Shown piece after piece: positions 33,985-43,572 of a stretch of 64,000 nucleotides of DNA (positions within the stretch are counted from its first letter, which is position 1; every line of letters begins with the position of its first letter). The position numbers and the translations under genes are program-made. Origin of the DNA: Panagrolaimus kolymaensis (lineage: Eukaryota; Nematoda; Chromadorea; Rhabditida; Panagrolaimidae); the NCBI GenBank assembly GCA_028622995.1, contig JAJQJQ010000004.1, positions 3,100,001 through 3,164,000 on the forward strand, in the 5' to 3' direction. The notes under the pieces are model-generated. The model saw only the letters and a program-made list of their open reading frames with translations, was not told where the DNA came from and ran no database searches.

Positions 33985-34066
33985 AGTCCGGACTCCGCTG
34001 ATGAGACCCACCGGCATTTGTACTAAACATACGCGTTACGGGGATGATGGGTCGAAAACGCATGTA
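33985..34066 (+). ncRNA. Hammerhead-ribozyme-like motif
   Basis: Conserved core CTGATGA (33998-34004) is followed by a 6-bp stem II, GACCCA (34005-34010) with TGGGTC (34048-34053), and GAAA (34054-34057). For a type I fold a minimal stem III could form in ACGCATGT with cleavage after A34066. For a type III fold, GTC (33986-33988) precedes a small stem I hairpin CGG-ACT-CCG (33989-33997). AGTCCGGACT (33985-33994) is a perfect palindrome. Hammerheads with very short stem III are known in the terminal repeats of Penelope-like elements, which fits the RT upstream. Stem I and stem III are not both convincing in one fold. Confidence 0.6.
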
Positions 34067-34120
34067 AGTTTATTTTTATTTTCTAAATTCTTCAAAATCT
34101 TTTAAATTCAATGGTTTTCT

Positions 34121-34395
34121 TTAAGTATCATCACCAGAAGTGTCAAAATCTAGAGATTTTGAGCGCAAAAATCTATGATTCTTTGACATAACGAAAAGCA
34201 GACGACGGAAGTTTGATTTCAATTCAGGAAAAGATGAGTTGCCACTAAACGAAGGAAATCAGTAACTTTGAAAAAAGGTAAAAGCTTTGAAAATTGAAAA
34301 GTTTATAAAAAAATTTTGGATGTGAGGGAGACCGCGCGAGCATTCTCTCGCAGCAATGGCGCGAAAAAAATCTTTGAGTCTTTGGCGGAGCTTTA
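34121..34395 (-). repeat. Truncated duplicate of the 5' end of the coiled-coil gene at 35310-37215
   Basis: 34177 to about 34395 matches 37203 to about 37400 in the same orientation, including the start codon, the first four codons (MSKN) and some 180 bp of upstream flank. After MSKN the copy diverges and reads only 22 codons to a stop at 34121. It therefore duplicates a promoter and start without the gene body. Confidence 0.85.
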
Positions 34396-34399
34396 GTTG

Positions 34400-34630
34400 G
34401 CTTTAAAACTTCAGTTTGTTTGACTTGAATTCGAAAGGCACCATCTGAAGCTTTTTCACTTTCAGCAGCAAGAGCAGAATTGAAACGAAATTGATTTGCA
34501 TGAAATTTTGCACGTAAAAGCTGTAAATTATTATCTGATCAACATCAACCTCCAGAACTTTTAGCTGGTTCACTTCCTGAAAAACAAAAAAAGTAAAATT
34601 AATAAACTAACCCGGTGGAGCAGCAGGCAT
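34400..34630 (-). pseudogene. Gene fragment with two in-frame TGA codons
   Basis: Minus-strand reading from ATG 34630 gives MPAAPPG, a predicted short intron, then SEPAKSSGG, two TGA codons close together, and SDNNLQLLRAKFHANQFRFNSALAAESEKASDGAFRIQVKQTE. The amino-acid composition looks coding. The downstream part runs into the duplicated promoter fragment, so this is most likely a gene broken by that insertion. A very short intron (GTTGAT...TTTACAG, 29 nt) could remove the stops but would be abnormally small. Family not recognised. Confidence 0.4.
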
Positions 34631-34633
34631 TGT

Positions 34634-35309
34634 TCACAATTTTTTGATTATGGTAACGTATTTACACAGACCTGATGATTTGAACGAAATTAATCATCTT
34701 TGTTAACTTATAAAAACATTTTTATAGCAAAAATCATTTGCAATTTTTGTTTATGCAAATCTATGGAAAAATAAAGGGAAAATACTGCAATTTACATGTT
34801 GAGACTTAGGTAGCAAAAAAGCACAACAAAAACAATGTCCTGCTAAGATATGCCAATACAAAGAAATTGGTTTATTTAATGATTTTAGAAAATTAAAGCA
34901 TGAATCAAAATCCTTCCTTTTAGTAATCCAAATAAACTAGCTTATTAACGCATAAATTTTAGCAAGGAACGCTAATATTGAATGAACTGAAATCTTTCGG
35001 TTCAAAAATTTAAGGCTCTTGCATTTTTGAGGTACTCATAAGCTATTACCAAAAATTAAACATAACTTATATGGGAGTAACGTTGAAATAACATGTAAAA
35101 TAAATAAACATTGAGAAAGAGAAAAACAAAATAATTTTCTTTTCATAAATAAAGCTCTAAAATTATAAAGTTAAACCCACATCCTCCTTTAGAAACTTCT
35201 TCACCAACAAAATGCAAAAGAAAACAAAAAAAGTCAAAATATTTATTGTACAATGAACATTTAAAGAATACATGATAAAATGGTAAAAAAAAACAATGTT
35301 ACAAAGAAT
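34634..35309. other. Intergenic, no gene seen
   Basis: A/T-rich DNA; contains the 3' flank of the coiled-coil gene at its right end. Confidence 0.5.
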
Positions 35310-37215
35310 TTACTTTGATGGCTTTGGCTTGGATGAAGTTGATGCTTTGCGTTGAAGTTTCTTCATTTCATTAGAAACAGTGCTCAAGGTGGTAAAGATG
35401 TTGCTCATTTCTTCCAAGATTTCAGGAACATGAGTTTTACCTTCTTTTCGTTCTTCAGTTTCAGAAAGTTGTTGGTTGAATTTCTTGATAACTTCTTCAT
35501 GATCAGCTGCGATTGATTTCATTTCATCAAGTTCGACATTGAGAGATTTACATGTTTCACTTAAAGTTGAAAGTTCTTTTTCTTTTTCGGCCAATGACGC
35601 TTGAAGGGAACGACTCTTCTTTGCGACAGCTTCAAAATGTTGTCGGAAATGAGCAACTTCGACATCTTTATCACGGAGAACACCTTCTAAATCAACGATC
35701 TTTTGAGCAGCGAGACCATTTTCTTCTTCGAGCTGGATAATTTTTGCATTCAAGGCAGAAGTATCAGGGACAGGAGCCATTGACATTCGTACAGATCTTT
35801 CGAATACTACGTCAAGACTTTCTTCAGCTTCTATAAAAATAACGATAAAAACATATTACGAGATAAAAAAGCGTACTTTGAGCATCATCAATCATAATAG
35901 AAGCATCATGCATGGAATTGTTCAAACCCAAATGAATACTTCTAATTTTGGCCAAAAGCTTTTTAGCTTGCTCATCTTCTTCATTTTCTAAGCTTCGAAT
36001 GAGGTGTTCCAAAAATGCTGCAGTTCCTTGAAGTTGTGTGAACATTTGAGAACAAAGTTTACGGAATCCAGAGAATGCAGCTTTCATGGTTCCAATATCA
36101 TCAGTAGAAAAGGTTCCATTCATAAGCTAAAAAGAAAACATATAATAGTCATGGAAATGATCATGGAAATGAAAGGAGATAAAACTTACCAAATCAACAG
36201 AGACAGAAGTGTTGAAGACATGTGGTTGAAAAGATTCTTCAAGGTTTGTAGCGATGGAAGAGTCATCGATCATCTTCATCAAACTAAGACGCTGCGTGGC
36301 AAGGCGATCATTAATCATTGAAGGTCGTTCACCCAAACCAAGACCATTCAAAAAGTTGTCGATGGCACGAACAAGTTCACCATTAGATCTCCAATTTCTG
36401 TCAATTTCACGCAAATCAGAATTGAGCTTCTTGATCCAGACTTCTTTGTTTTCTTCGATATTTTCATAATCGATCTTCGTACCATCAATTTCTTCCTATA
36501 AACAAGGAAATTAATGAAAGAATAAAAACACTACACTTACTGGAACAAGTTTTGTAAGACCTTTGATGAGCTTGTGACATTTTGAAATATCTTCTTTTTG
36601 AGTTTCGATTTGTTGTTCCAAAGTTCCAATTTTAGCACGAAGTTCATCTTTTTCGTTGTCAGTTATAGGAGTTTCTGGACCATTCGCGTTCTTTACAGCT
36701 TGAGAAGCAGCACGATCCAAGCTGAATTGAGATACGATAGAATCACTTGAAATATTTTGGGTGCCAGATACACGAGGATTCTTTTCATATTGAGCAAGTC
36801 GAGCTTGAAGTTTTTCAACTTCCAGCTTGTACTTGTCGAGATTTTCATTCAAGAGCATAAACTAAAAAACAAATGAACTATAAAATGGAAAATAATAAGG
36901 ACAAACAACCCTCATTAGTAACATCTTTGCCTTGAGCATCTTTGAGGCGAGGAAGTTGTCGACGAAGGATCAAGCATTCTGTTTCAAGATCTTGATAATC
37001 CATATCCTTTTCTTGTTGTTCTGTTACTTTTGGGCCCATTTTCTTAACTAAAAACCAAATTATTAATATAAGAAATATATAGGATTAAAAACAAACTCAC
37101 TTTTCTCAAGTTCAGGATTTGTATTTTCATCAGCAGAAACATCCAATGGTGATTCGTCTTGAAGAAGTGAACGCAATTCACTGATGCCTTTTGGAATATT
37201 ACGATTCTTTGACAT
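35310..37215 (-). CDS. Coiled-coil protein of unknown function
   Basis: About 560 residues in at least six exons, from MSKNRNIPKGISELRSLLQDESPLD (ATG at 37215) to QRKASTSSKPKPSK. Long heptad-type coiled coils: NENLDKYKLEVEKLQARLAQYEK, ELRAKIGTLEQQIETQKEDISKCHKLIKGL and, in the last exon, IIQLEEENGLAAQKIVDLEGVL to EEVIKKFNQQLSETEERKEG. A middle region (NFLNGLGLGERPSMINDRL, SGFRKLCSQMFTQLQGTAAFLEHLIRSL) is more globular. The layout suggests a scaffold at the centrosome, spindle or cytoskeleton, but no family motif lets me name it. Its first codons and promoter are duplicated at 34177-34395. Confidence 0.75.
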
Positions 37216-37847
37216 AACGAAAAGCAGACGACGGAAGTTTGATTTCAATTCAGGAAGAGATGAGTTGCCACTAAACGAGGGAAATCAGTAATTTTGAAAA
37301 AAAGTAAAGCTTTGAAAATTGAAAAGTTGATAAAAAATTTTGGATGCGAGAGAGACCGCGCGAGCAGCAATCTCGATGCTATGGCGGCAAAAAAAATGTT
37401 TGAATTTTTTTAAAACCTTTTTTGAAATTCTGATACTTTTTTTTAAACCAAAAGTTTAAAACTTTAGCAAAGTTGAAATTGTTTAATGACAGATGATATC
37501 CTTTCATTACAACAAGGGTGAAAATAAAAGAATTTAGATAGCAATGAAATGAACCATTTTTTAAACTCTTGTTAGTCAATTACAATTTTAAATGCTTTAA
37601 TAAATATTTTAAACGGTTAACAATTTTTTTGATGTATTTCATCTTCCATAAATCCTCGTACTAACAAATTAAATATCACTGTTTAATTGCACTAACTTAA
37701 CTGTTAATGGATGAAGACTAAAACTGACTTTAAGTGCTGTAATACCTTAAACTCAAAATTCCAATTTCAAAATAAACACAAGAAAAAATTATATTATTAA
37801 ATTTATTAAAATATTACATATAATTATTAAAACAAAAAATACAATTT
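37216..37847. other. Intergenic, with MSP-flank duplication at right
   Basis: Left part is the promoter region copied at 34177. From about 37770 the sequence matches the 3' flank of MSP copy 1 (about 19140-19217), marking the left edge of the MSP duplication. Confidence 0.6.
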
Positions 37848-38279
37848 TTAAGGATTGTATTCAATTGGGAGGTTCTTGCGGCGGACCATTCCATCACCTT
37901 GGAACCATTCACGACGGAATTGTTTAGCAGCGCCATCAGGAGTATTGGTCCATTCGATGGTGATACGATCATTGTTGGTATCTTCTTGGCCGAATTGGAA
38001 TGAATCACAGGAGACAGCCATAAGAACAGCTTCCTTAGGATCAAGAACACCACAGGGAGGATCGACGCCAAGACGCTTCATATTTGTGGTTTTGATAGCC
38101 CATCCGATACGACGTCCACCAGTATTGATGATCTAAAAAAATGCAACATATTAGTAAAAAATATAAAGTTTAAAAAAACATGCCTTGATATGATAAGTAT
38201 GCTTATCATCATAAGGAGCGTTGAATACGATCTTGGTACCAGGTTGAGTAACGATATCACCAGGAGGAACTTGAGCCAT
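37848..38279 (-). CDS. msp: Major sperm protein, copy 2
   Basis: Near-identical to the MSP at 19218-19652. Exons 38279-38184 and 38132-37848. Differences are loss of the Ser codon after MAQ (MAQVPPGD instead of MAQSVPPGD), Ile for Thr at the exon 2 start (IINTGG), and a few silent changes. The 51-bp intron has the same GCATGT donor, so the GC-AG intron pre-dates the duplication. The homology covers about 600 bp, including the TATAAAA at 38351-38357 and the 3' flank. Same orientation as copy 1, 18.6 kb away. Confidence 0.97.
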
Positions 38280-38563
38280 GTTGATTACCACGAGTTGAGA
38301 TGAAGCAAATGCGTCAAATAAAATGAAACTTTTTCATGGACAGCCAAACCTTTTATATCATTTTGAAGGGTTTTTTTTTTGCAACAAAAAATTATCATGC
38401 AGATTACAGTGTTTTATATTCAAACATTTGCATAAATAGTTTTATAACTTTTTTCATTCTCAAAACGAATTTTACATTTTAACATTCATTCATTTTCTTA
38501 CTTTCACTTTCAATAAAAGCTTCCACCAAATTCATTCATTCTGACTCATTTTCATCTGCAGCG

Positions 38564-39447
38564 ATGGCTGTTTTAATGCTCGCTGCAGTTGCAGCAATTT
38601 TGGGATATCTTTATTTTGTCAGCAAGCAACGTCGTCGTCAAGGTTTACCACCTCTTCCAATTATTGGTCCATTATTTGATGCACTTTTCGATGATGAAGA
38701 TTTACGTCCTCCTACTTCGGCTGCTCAATCTACAGAAGAAATTCCTCGTCCTGTTGCAAATTTGAAAGCTGATGTTGGAGAATTTATGGCTTATCCTGAT
38801 GAAAATCAAATCCGAAATCAACATCCTATTGTCACAAAAAGTCTTGTTGAACCTCAACCTGGTGCTCCTCCATCAAATAAAGAAGTACGAAAAGATTTAC
38901 CTGGTGCTGGAATGACTTCAACTTATTTGATGACGCCTAAAGATGGTAAGGTGATTATTTTTGTGAAGGATCTTTACTTTATTTTGATGCTTTTACTTGG
39001 CTTCATAGATTTATGCCTTCAAGCCTCTAAAATGCGTTTTTTTATCATGCCTTAAATTATTTCCTAAATCACTCTTTTTTAGTATCTGAATCACCTATCT
39101 CTCCAGTGTCTCCAGCTTCGCCTATGCCACAAAATGCTCAAAGTGTTGCTTATCCTGCCATGGAACCAAAACAAGGTGAAATTGTAACTCTTCCACCACC
39201 TGAACCTTTGCCTGCAAATGATACCATTACAACAGAACCTGAAAGCAAAGAATCCAAAGATTCTCAAGAACCAAAGAAGAATAAAAAGAAGAATAAGAAG
39301 AAGAAAAAATCAAAGTCAAAACGTTCATCAAGAAAATCAATGGATTCCAAAGAAAAGAAGCGTTGGTCCAAACACAAGCATCATGACAAGAAGAAGAAGG
39401 AAGCTGCCATCATTGATCCAAATTCAAATATTCCTCCACTTTTGTAA
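38564..39447 (+). CDS. Membrane-anchored Lys-rich protein
   Basis: Exons 38564-38945 and 39083-39447 encode 248 residues. An N-terminal signal anchor (MAVLMLAAVAAILGYLYFV) is followed by a stop-transfer basic patch (SKQRRRQ). Then come a Pro-rich segment, a middle with SESPISPVSPASP (proline-directed phosphorylation candidates) and a strikingly basic tail, NKKKNKKKKKSKSKRSSRKS to KHKHHDKKKKE, ending IDPNSNIPPLL. The ATG follows TTTTCATCTGCAG closely, so the mRNA 5' end may be spliced or trans-spliced. It lies divergently 284 bp from MSP copy 2. No family recognised. Confidence 0.75.
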
Positions 39448-40323
39448 GATTTGATTATCTATTGTGTACTAATTTTGTAAATGTGTGTAAATAAAGAATG
39501 AATTCTCTTTTGCTTCTGTTGTGTCTTTCTTTTTCTTGAAACTTTTTGATTTTTGTTTTGTTTTGCGAAAACATCTTTTTTGGAAAGAGTTTTAGCTTTC
39601 TTTTTGATTTCCTTGTTAGTGAAAACTATATATTGTTATTATTTCTTTAATTTTTGGACTTATCATGAGGAGCATATGATTCATTTTTTACTGTTCCATT
39701 TTATTTTTTGGTGATAAGAAACTGTCTGATTTTGACAACTTTTTACAGGAAGGATATGGTGACTGTATTTTTTGTTGTCCCTTTGTACAAAATAAGGTAA
39801 AATGTGTTTGGTTTGTTTAAAGCAAATTTATTTCTTGAATTCACTCAGTATGCTGTTGATTTCCCCACTTTGTCTTTTGCTAATCAACGACGTTTTCTTA
39901 TTTTTATTGTTAGAATCAAGGCTTTACAGGAAAAACTCTTTCTCCTTTCAACTTTGTATTCAAAAAATCATTAATCCTTTTCGTTTGATTTCAAAATATT
40001 CTTTAACACTTAGCGAATTTATGGAAAATCATAACCATTTTTTGATTTCACTTTCGAGTAAACAATTTTTTGTGCAAACTTTTTGTTGTTAAAAAAAAGC
40101 AAGAAGTTTTCTGTAGTTAAAAAAATGGGTGGCGCCATAAGTTCTTCAATCAACCTGCTTGGTGTTTTCAATAATAAATGTTATCAAGGACCTATATAAG
40201 CAGCGTGTTGTTAGCTGGTCTCTCATGTCACGTCAACTTTTTTGTTTTCTTGACTGCTTTTTTAAAGTAAAAGTTGGTTTTCTTTCTTTTAAAATTTCAC
40301 CTTTTCATTGGCAATTTTCAGCG
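39448..40323. other. Intergenic plus 5' UTR region of small peptide copy 2
   Basis: 3' flank of the Lys-rich gene (AATAAA near 39490) followed by T-rich DNA. TATATAAG at 40193-40200 and a probable 5' UTR intron ending TTTTCAG (40315-40321) belong to the peptide gene at 40324. Confidence 0.55.
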
Positions 40324-40539
40324 ATGAATACAAATTCATTGTTTTTTGTTGTCTTATTAACCATCTTCTCCTTTGCTAGCGGTGGCCCTCTAGCATATGC
40401 GGCTTGTCAAGCTGCATGTGCCGCTGGTGCAGCAACTATTGCTGGAGCAACAGCGCTAACAGCCACGCCAGCAGCCGTTGCTGCTTATGCAGCGTGTCAG
40501 GCCGGCTGCGCTGCACTTTTAATTGCTCCAACACCATAA
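40324..40539 (+). CDS. Small secreted C-x3-C...C-x3-C peptide, copy 2
   Basis: 71-residue precursor. Signal peptide MNTNSLFFVVLLTIFSFASG, then GGPLAYAACQAAC, an Ala/Thr-rich linker with TATPAA, CQAGC and the end LLIAPTP. Same cysteine spacing and C-terminus as copies at 7198 and 41987. The ATG lies two bases after a TTTTCAG acceptor, so the 5' UTR intron position is shared with copy 1. A TATA box lies about 125 bp upstream. Confidence 0.85.
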   Translation: MNTNSLFFVVLLTIFSFASGGPLAYAACQAACAAGAATIAGATALTATPAAVAAYAACQAGCAALLIAPTP

Positions 40540-40718
40540 AATGGTTCAACATTATAACTTTTTTTTATCGGACATACTTGTATTCTTTTATTTTTTAAAT
40601 ACGGGTATGACAAACAATTTTGTAATAAAAATTTTTTTTTGCAAAAAGAAAAAACAGTAAAACAAATGAAAGAAAATTTATTTTCTTACCTAAGAAAATT
40701 AAAAAACCTGGTTTGTAT

Positions 40719-40939
40719 CAGGCCTCTTCCTTCGGCTCGTCCAGCCCGGGCCGGGCCGGGCCGAATTTTTAACGGGCCAGGCCGGGCCGAACGCCGAACA
40801 TTTTTTAAAAAAAGTAAAAAAATATAAGGGATTACCAAGGCAAAAAAAAATTTTGAAGGGCCGGCCCGCGGGCCGGGCCGGGCCGAAAAATAGACGGGCC
40901 GGGCCGGGCCTGCAAAAGTCGGCCCGTGGAAGAGGCCTG
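40719..40939. mobile_element. hAT-type MITE rich in GGCCGGGCC
   Basis: 221 bp with terminal inverted repeats CAGGCCTCTTCC/GGAAGAGGCCTG and an 8-bp target duplication GTTTGTAT (40711-40718, 40940-40947). Very GC-rich blocks of GGGCCGGGCC stand out against AT-rich surroundings. No transposase. A shorter relative lies at 50330-50452. Confidence 0.9.
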
Positions 40940-40947
40940 GTTTGTAT

Positions 40948-41986
40948 TTCCTTTGTTTAACGGTGAAATAAACAAGTCTATTTATCAAATTGCTGCAAAA
41001 AAATGAAGGCTCAAAAAATAAAAATAAACTTGCATTCTTTTGTTTTTACAAAAAATGTTATTATTTTTTATGACTTTTTGCTCTTCTATTGAAGTTTACT
41101 TGAATGAAAATGTTTATTATTAAAGAATCATAAACAAAGCAAAAATATTATTTTTATAAAACTGTTTTCCAATATCTCTGATTTTTTAAAGTAATAATGA
41201 GTCTGCAAATTTAAACTCTTCTGCTTCCATGCTGTGGACAAATAAGTCCGAGTTTGTTCCATTACAGATACTTGATATCTAGCATAAATTACGACAAATG
41301 CTGGAGTCATAGAAATGCAAGAAGAGGAGGATGCGGCTTCATGAATTGCTGCATAAATCTTCACATATCCCGTGGAAATTTCGAAGTATAAAACAAAGGT
41401 GATTTTGAATAATTTGATATTGAAAAAAATTAAGTAAATAAATTGTACCGAATATTTGTGTTTTGCAATTAACACCAAGCACCTTCTCTTAATTTTTTTT
41501 ATCAAAGCTAAATTATAATTATCGCTCAAAACTAAAACATATTTTACAAATGCTCATAAATAAAATTGTCTTATAAGATATATTGACATTAAAGGTTTCC
41601 ATGAAGTTCTTAAGATAAAAGTGTTTAGATTTGCAGTATTTTGATGATTCACGGCAAAATGATATTACCTTCTCTTGTTTTAACTTTAAAAAAATTATTA
41701 ACACCTAATTATCACTTAAAAAATTAGTTAATCTAAATTTTTTGTTTAATTCAAATTTAGGAATCACTCAAAAATTTAAATTTCACCTTGTCAAATATTT
41801 TGTAAAAAAACTTTTAAATTAATAGCAAAATAATTTATTTTTCAAACAAAAAAAGTATAAAATTAAGAACATATTTAAAATATGGTTAATCATTTTCCAC
41901 ATAGAAAGTTTACAAAAACATAGCAAAAATTTTCTTGAAAAAAGATTGGTGAACTCGAGTTAAATTTAAAAAAAACCAGATTTATT
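40948..41986. other. Intergenic, no gene seen
   Basis: About 1 kb of A/T-rich DNA. A 133-codon ORF on the minus strand (41128-41529) has no ATG-led exon structure or family resemblance and is not supported. Confidence 0.45.
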
Positions 41987-42202
41987 TTATGGTGTTGGAG
42001 CGATTAACAAAACTGCAGCACATCCAGCTTGACATACGCCATAAGCGATAACGGCTGCTGGAGTAGCAGTTAATAATGATGCGCCGGCAATGGTTGCTGC
42101 ACCAGCGGCACATGCGGATTGACAAGCTGCATAAGCAAGAGGGCCACCGTAAGCGAATGGAATAATGAAATAAAAGATGAAAACGATGCTCAAGAGCTTC
42201 AT
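41987..42202 (-). CDS. Small secreted C-x3-C...C-x3-C peptide, copy 3
   Basis: 71-residue precursor: signal peptide MKLLSIVFIFYFIIPFAYG, then GGPLAYAACQSAC, AGASLLTATPAAV, GVCQAGC and LLIAPTP. The ATG follows a TTTTTAG acceptor directly, so this copy too has its 5' UTR intron ending at the start codon. It is convergent with copy 2, about 1.45 kb away, which suggests a local inverted duplication. Confidence 0.85.
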   Translation of the reverse strand: MKLLSIVFIFYFIIPFAYGGPLAYAACQSACAAGAATIAGASLLTATPAAVIAYGVCQAGCAAVLLIAPTP

Positions 42203-42681
42203 CTAAAAATAAATTATTTTTATAATTAAAAATTAATTTCGCGTTTGTATAAAAGAACAAAAACTATTAAACTCATATGAAAAGAATATTGAATGTTTAT
42301 TTTCTAATTTCGTAACCTAACTTTGGTTGCCAATAACACCAACAAATGCCATACACTTTTTATATTTAATAAACTTATTTTATTTTTGCAAAATAGGTTA
42401 TTTATAAATTTCCACCATAAACAGAACATATATGTTTTGAAAGAAATGTGTGAAAAAAAACTTTCTTTAATTAAATAAAAAAGGAGTGAAATGTTAAGAC
42501 CAAAGGCTATGTCTTTTTATATTTGACACGTTTTTAACAACCTTTAAAAAATTATTATTCTACAAAAAAAATAGCATTGGGTCATTTATGTATCGGACCT
42601 ATGCCTTTGTAGCATCATTAAAAAGCTGTTACTAATTTATTTGTTTATAAAATAATAAAATGGTTTGAAGCTTTTTATTAA
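42203..42681. other. Intergenic, no gene seen
   Basis: Upstream flank of the small peptide gene and downstream flank of the membrane protein gene; A/T-rich, nothing else supported. Confidence 0.45.
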
Positions 42682-43572
42682 TTAAATCTCTTGATCCTCA
42701 GATTGTTGTTGAGATCTTTGATAACGTTTTTCTGCATAATAATGTCCTCCAAAAGAAACAAAATAACATAAAGCAAAAATAATTGCAATTAAAGCACAAA
42801 TTAAAAAAGCATAAAATGGTGAAACTGGAAAATCACCAAATTTTCCCGTCGTTATATCCTGAAATAAAAAACTATTATTAAAAGTTTTGTAAATTAATTA
42901 AATAAAATTTACCGCAACACTATGTGCACCTTTTGAAAGATTTTGAAAGTTGTCATTCAAATGATCAACCGTTAATCTGGCTTTTTCTCCAACTCCTGCG
43001 CCATATCTATTTACCTGCAAATGGATTCAATAAAATAAAGGCATTATAAGTTTTTGTGAAAGTGAATATCGTTAAAAAAGAGGGAGATTAATTTTTTTTA
43101 AATCTTAATTTTTACATCAGTTTTTTGACACTGTAACTTAAAAAAATATAAGAAAATGAAATTCGATTGAAAACTAGCCTTTGAAATAAAATTAATCATT
43201 CCCTCTTTTCATTATGGGAAATAATTTTTAGTCTTCCTATAGATGCAATTAAGTGACGAACTTTTGGTTAACTGTAAAAACACTTATTTTATTTAACATT
43301 ATTTTCGCACGTTTTTTGATCAAAAATAAAGCATGACCAAAAGAAAGCAGATAAGAAAAACAAATGACCTTTATATTTAAAGCTATTAACTCAAAACAAT
43401 CACAAGTTAGTCACCACGTTGTTAATAAACTTACAGTTTTACTTAAAGCGTTTATTTCACCTGCAAGTTCATGAATTCGATCAACTACACGATCCACTGA
43501 TGGATTTTGAGTTGAATTAGTTACATTTTGACGATAATTTGGATCCTCTCGAAATATATATGTTAAAGACAT
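42682..43572 (-). CDS. Small single-pass membrane protein with N-terminal helix
   Basis: Exons 43572-43435, 43014-42913 and 42858-42682 encode 138 residues, all phase 0. The N-terminal half (PSVDRVVDRIHELAGEINALSKTVNRY...ARLTVDHLNDNFQNLSKG) looks like an amphipathic or coiled-coil helix. A hydrophobic segment (FYAFLICALIAIIFALCYFVSF) follows, and a short basic/Gln-rich tail ends the protein (YYAEKRYQRSQQQSEDQEI). No signal peptide is visible. The plan recalls small SNARE-like or organelle-contact proteins, but no family motif is present. Confidence 0.7.

Noticed and set aside
41128..41529. 133-codon minus-strand ORF
   Set aside because: No splice sites in phase, no motif; composition follows the A/T-rich background.
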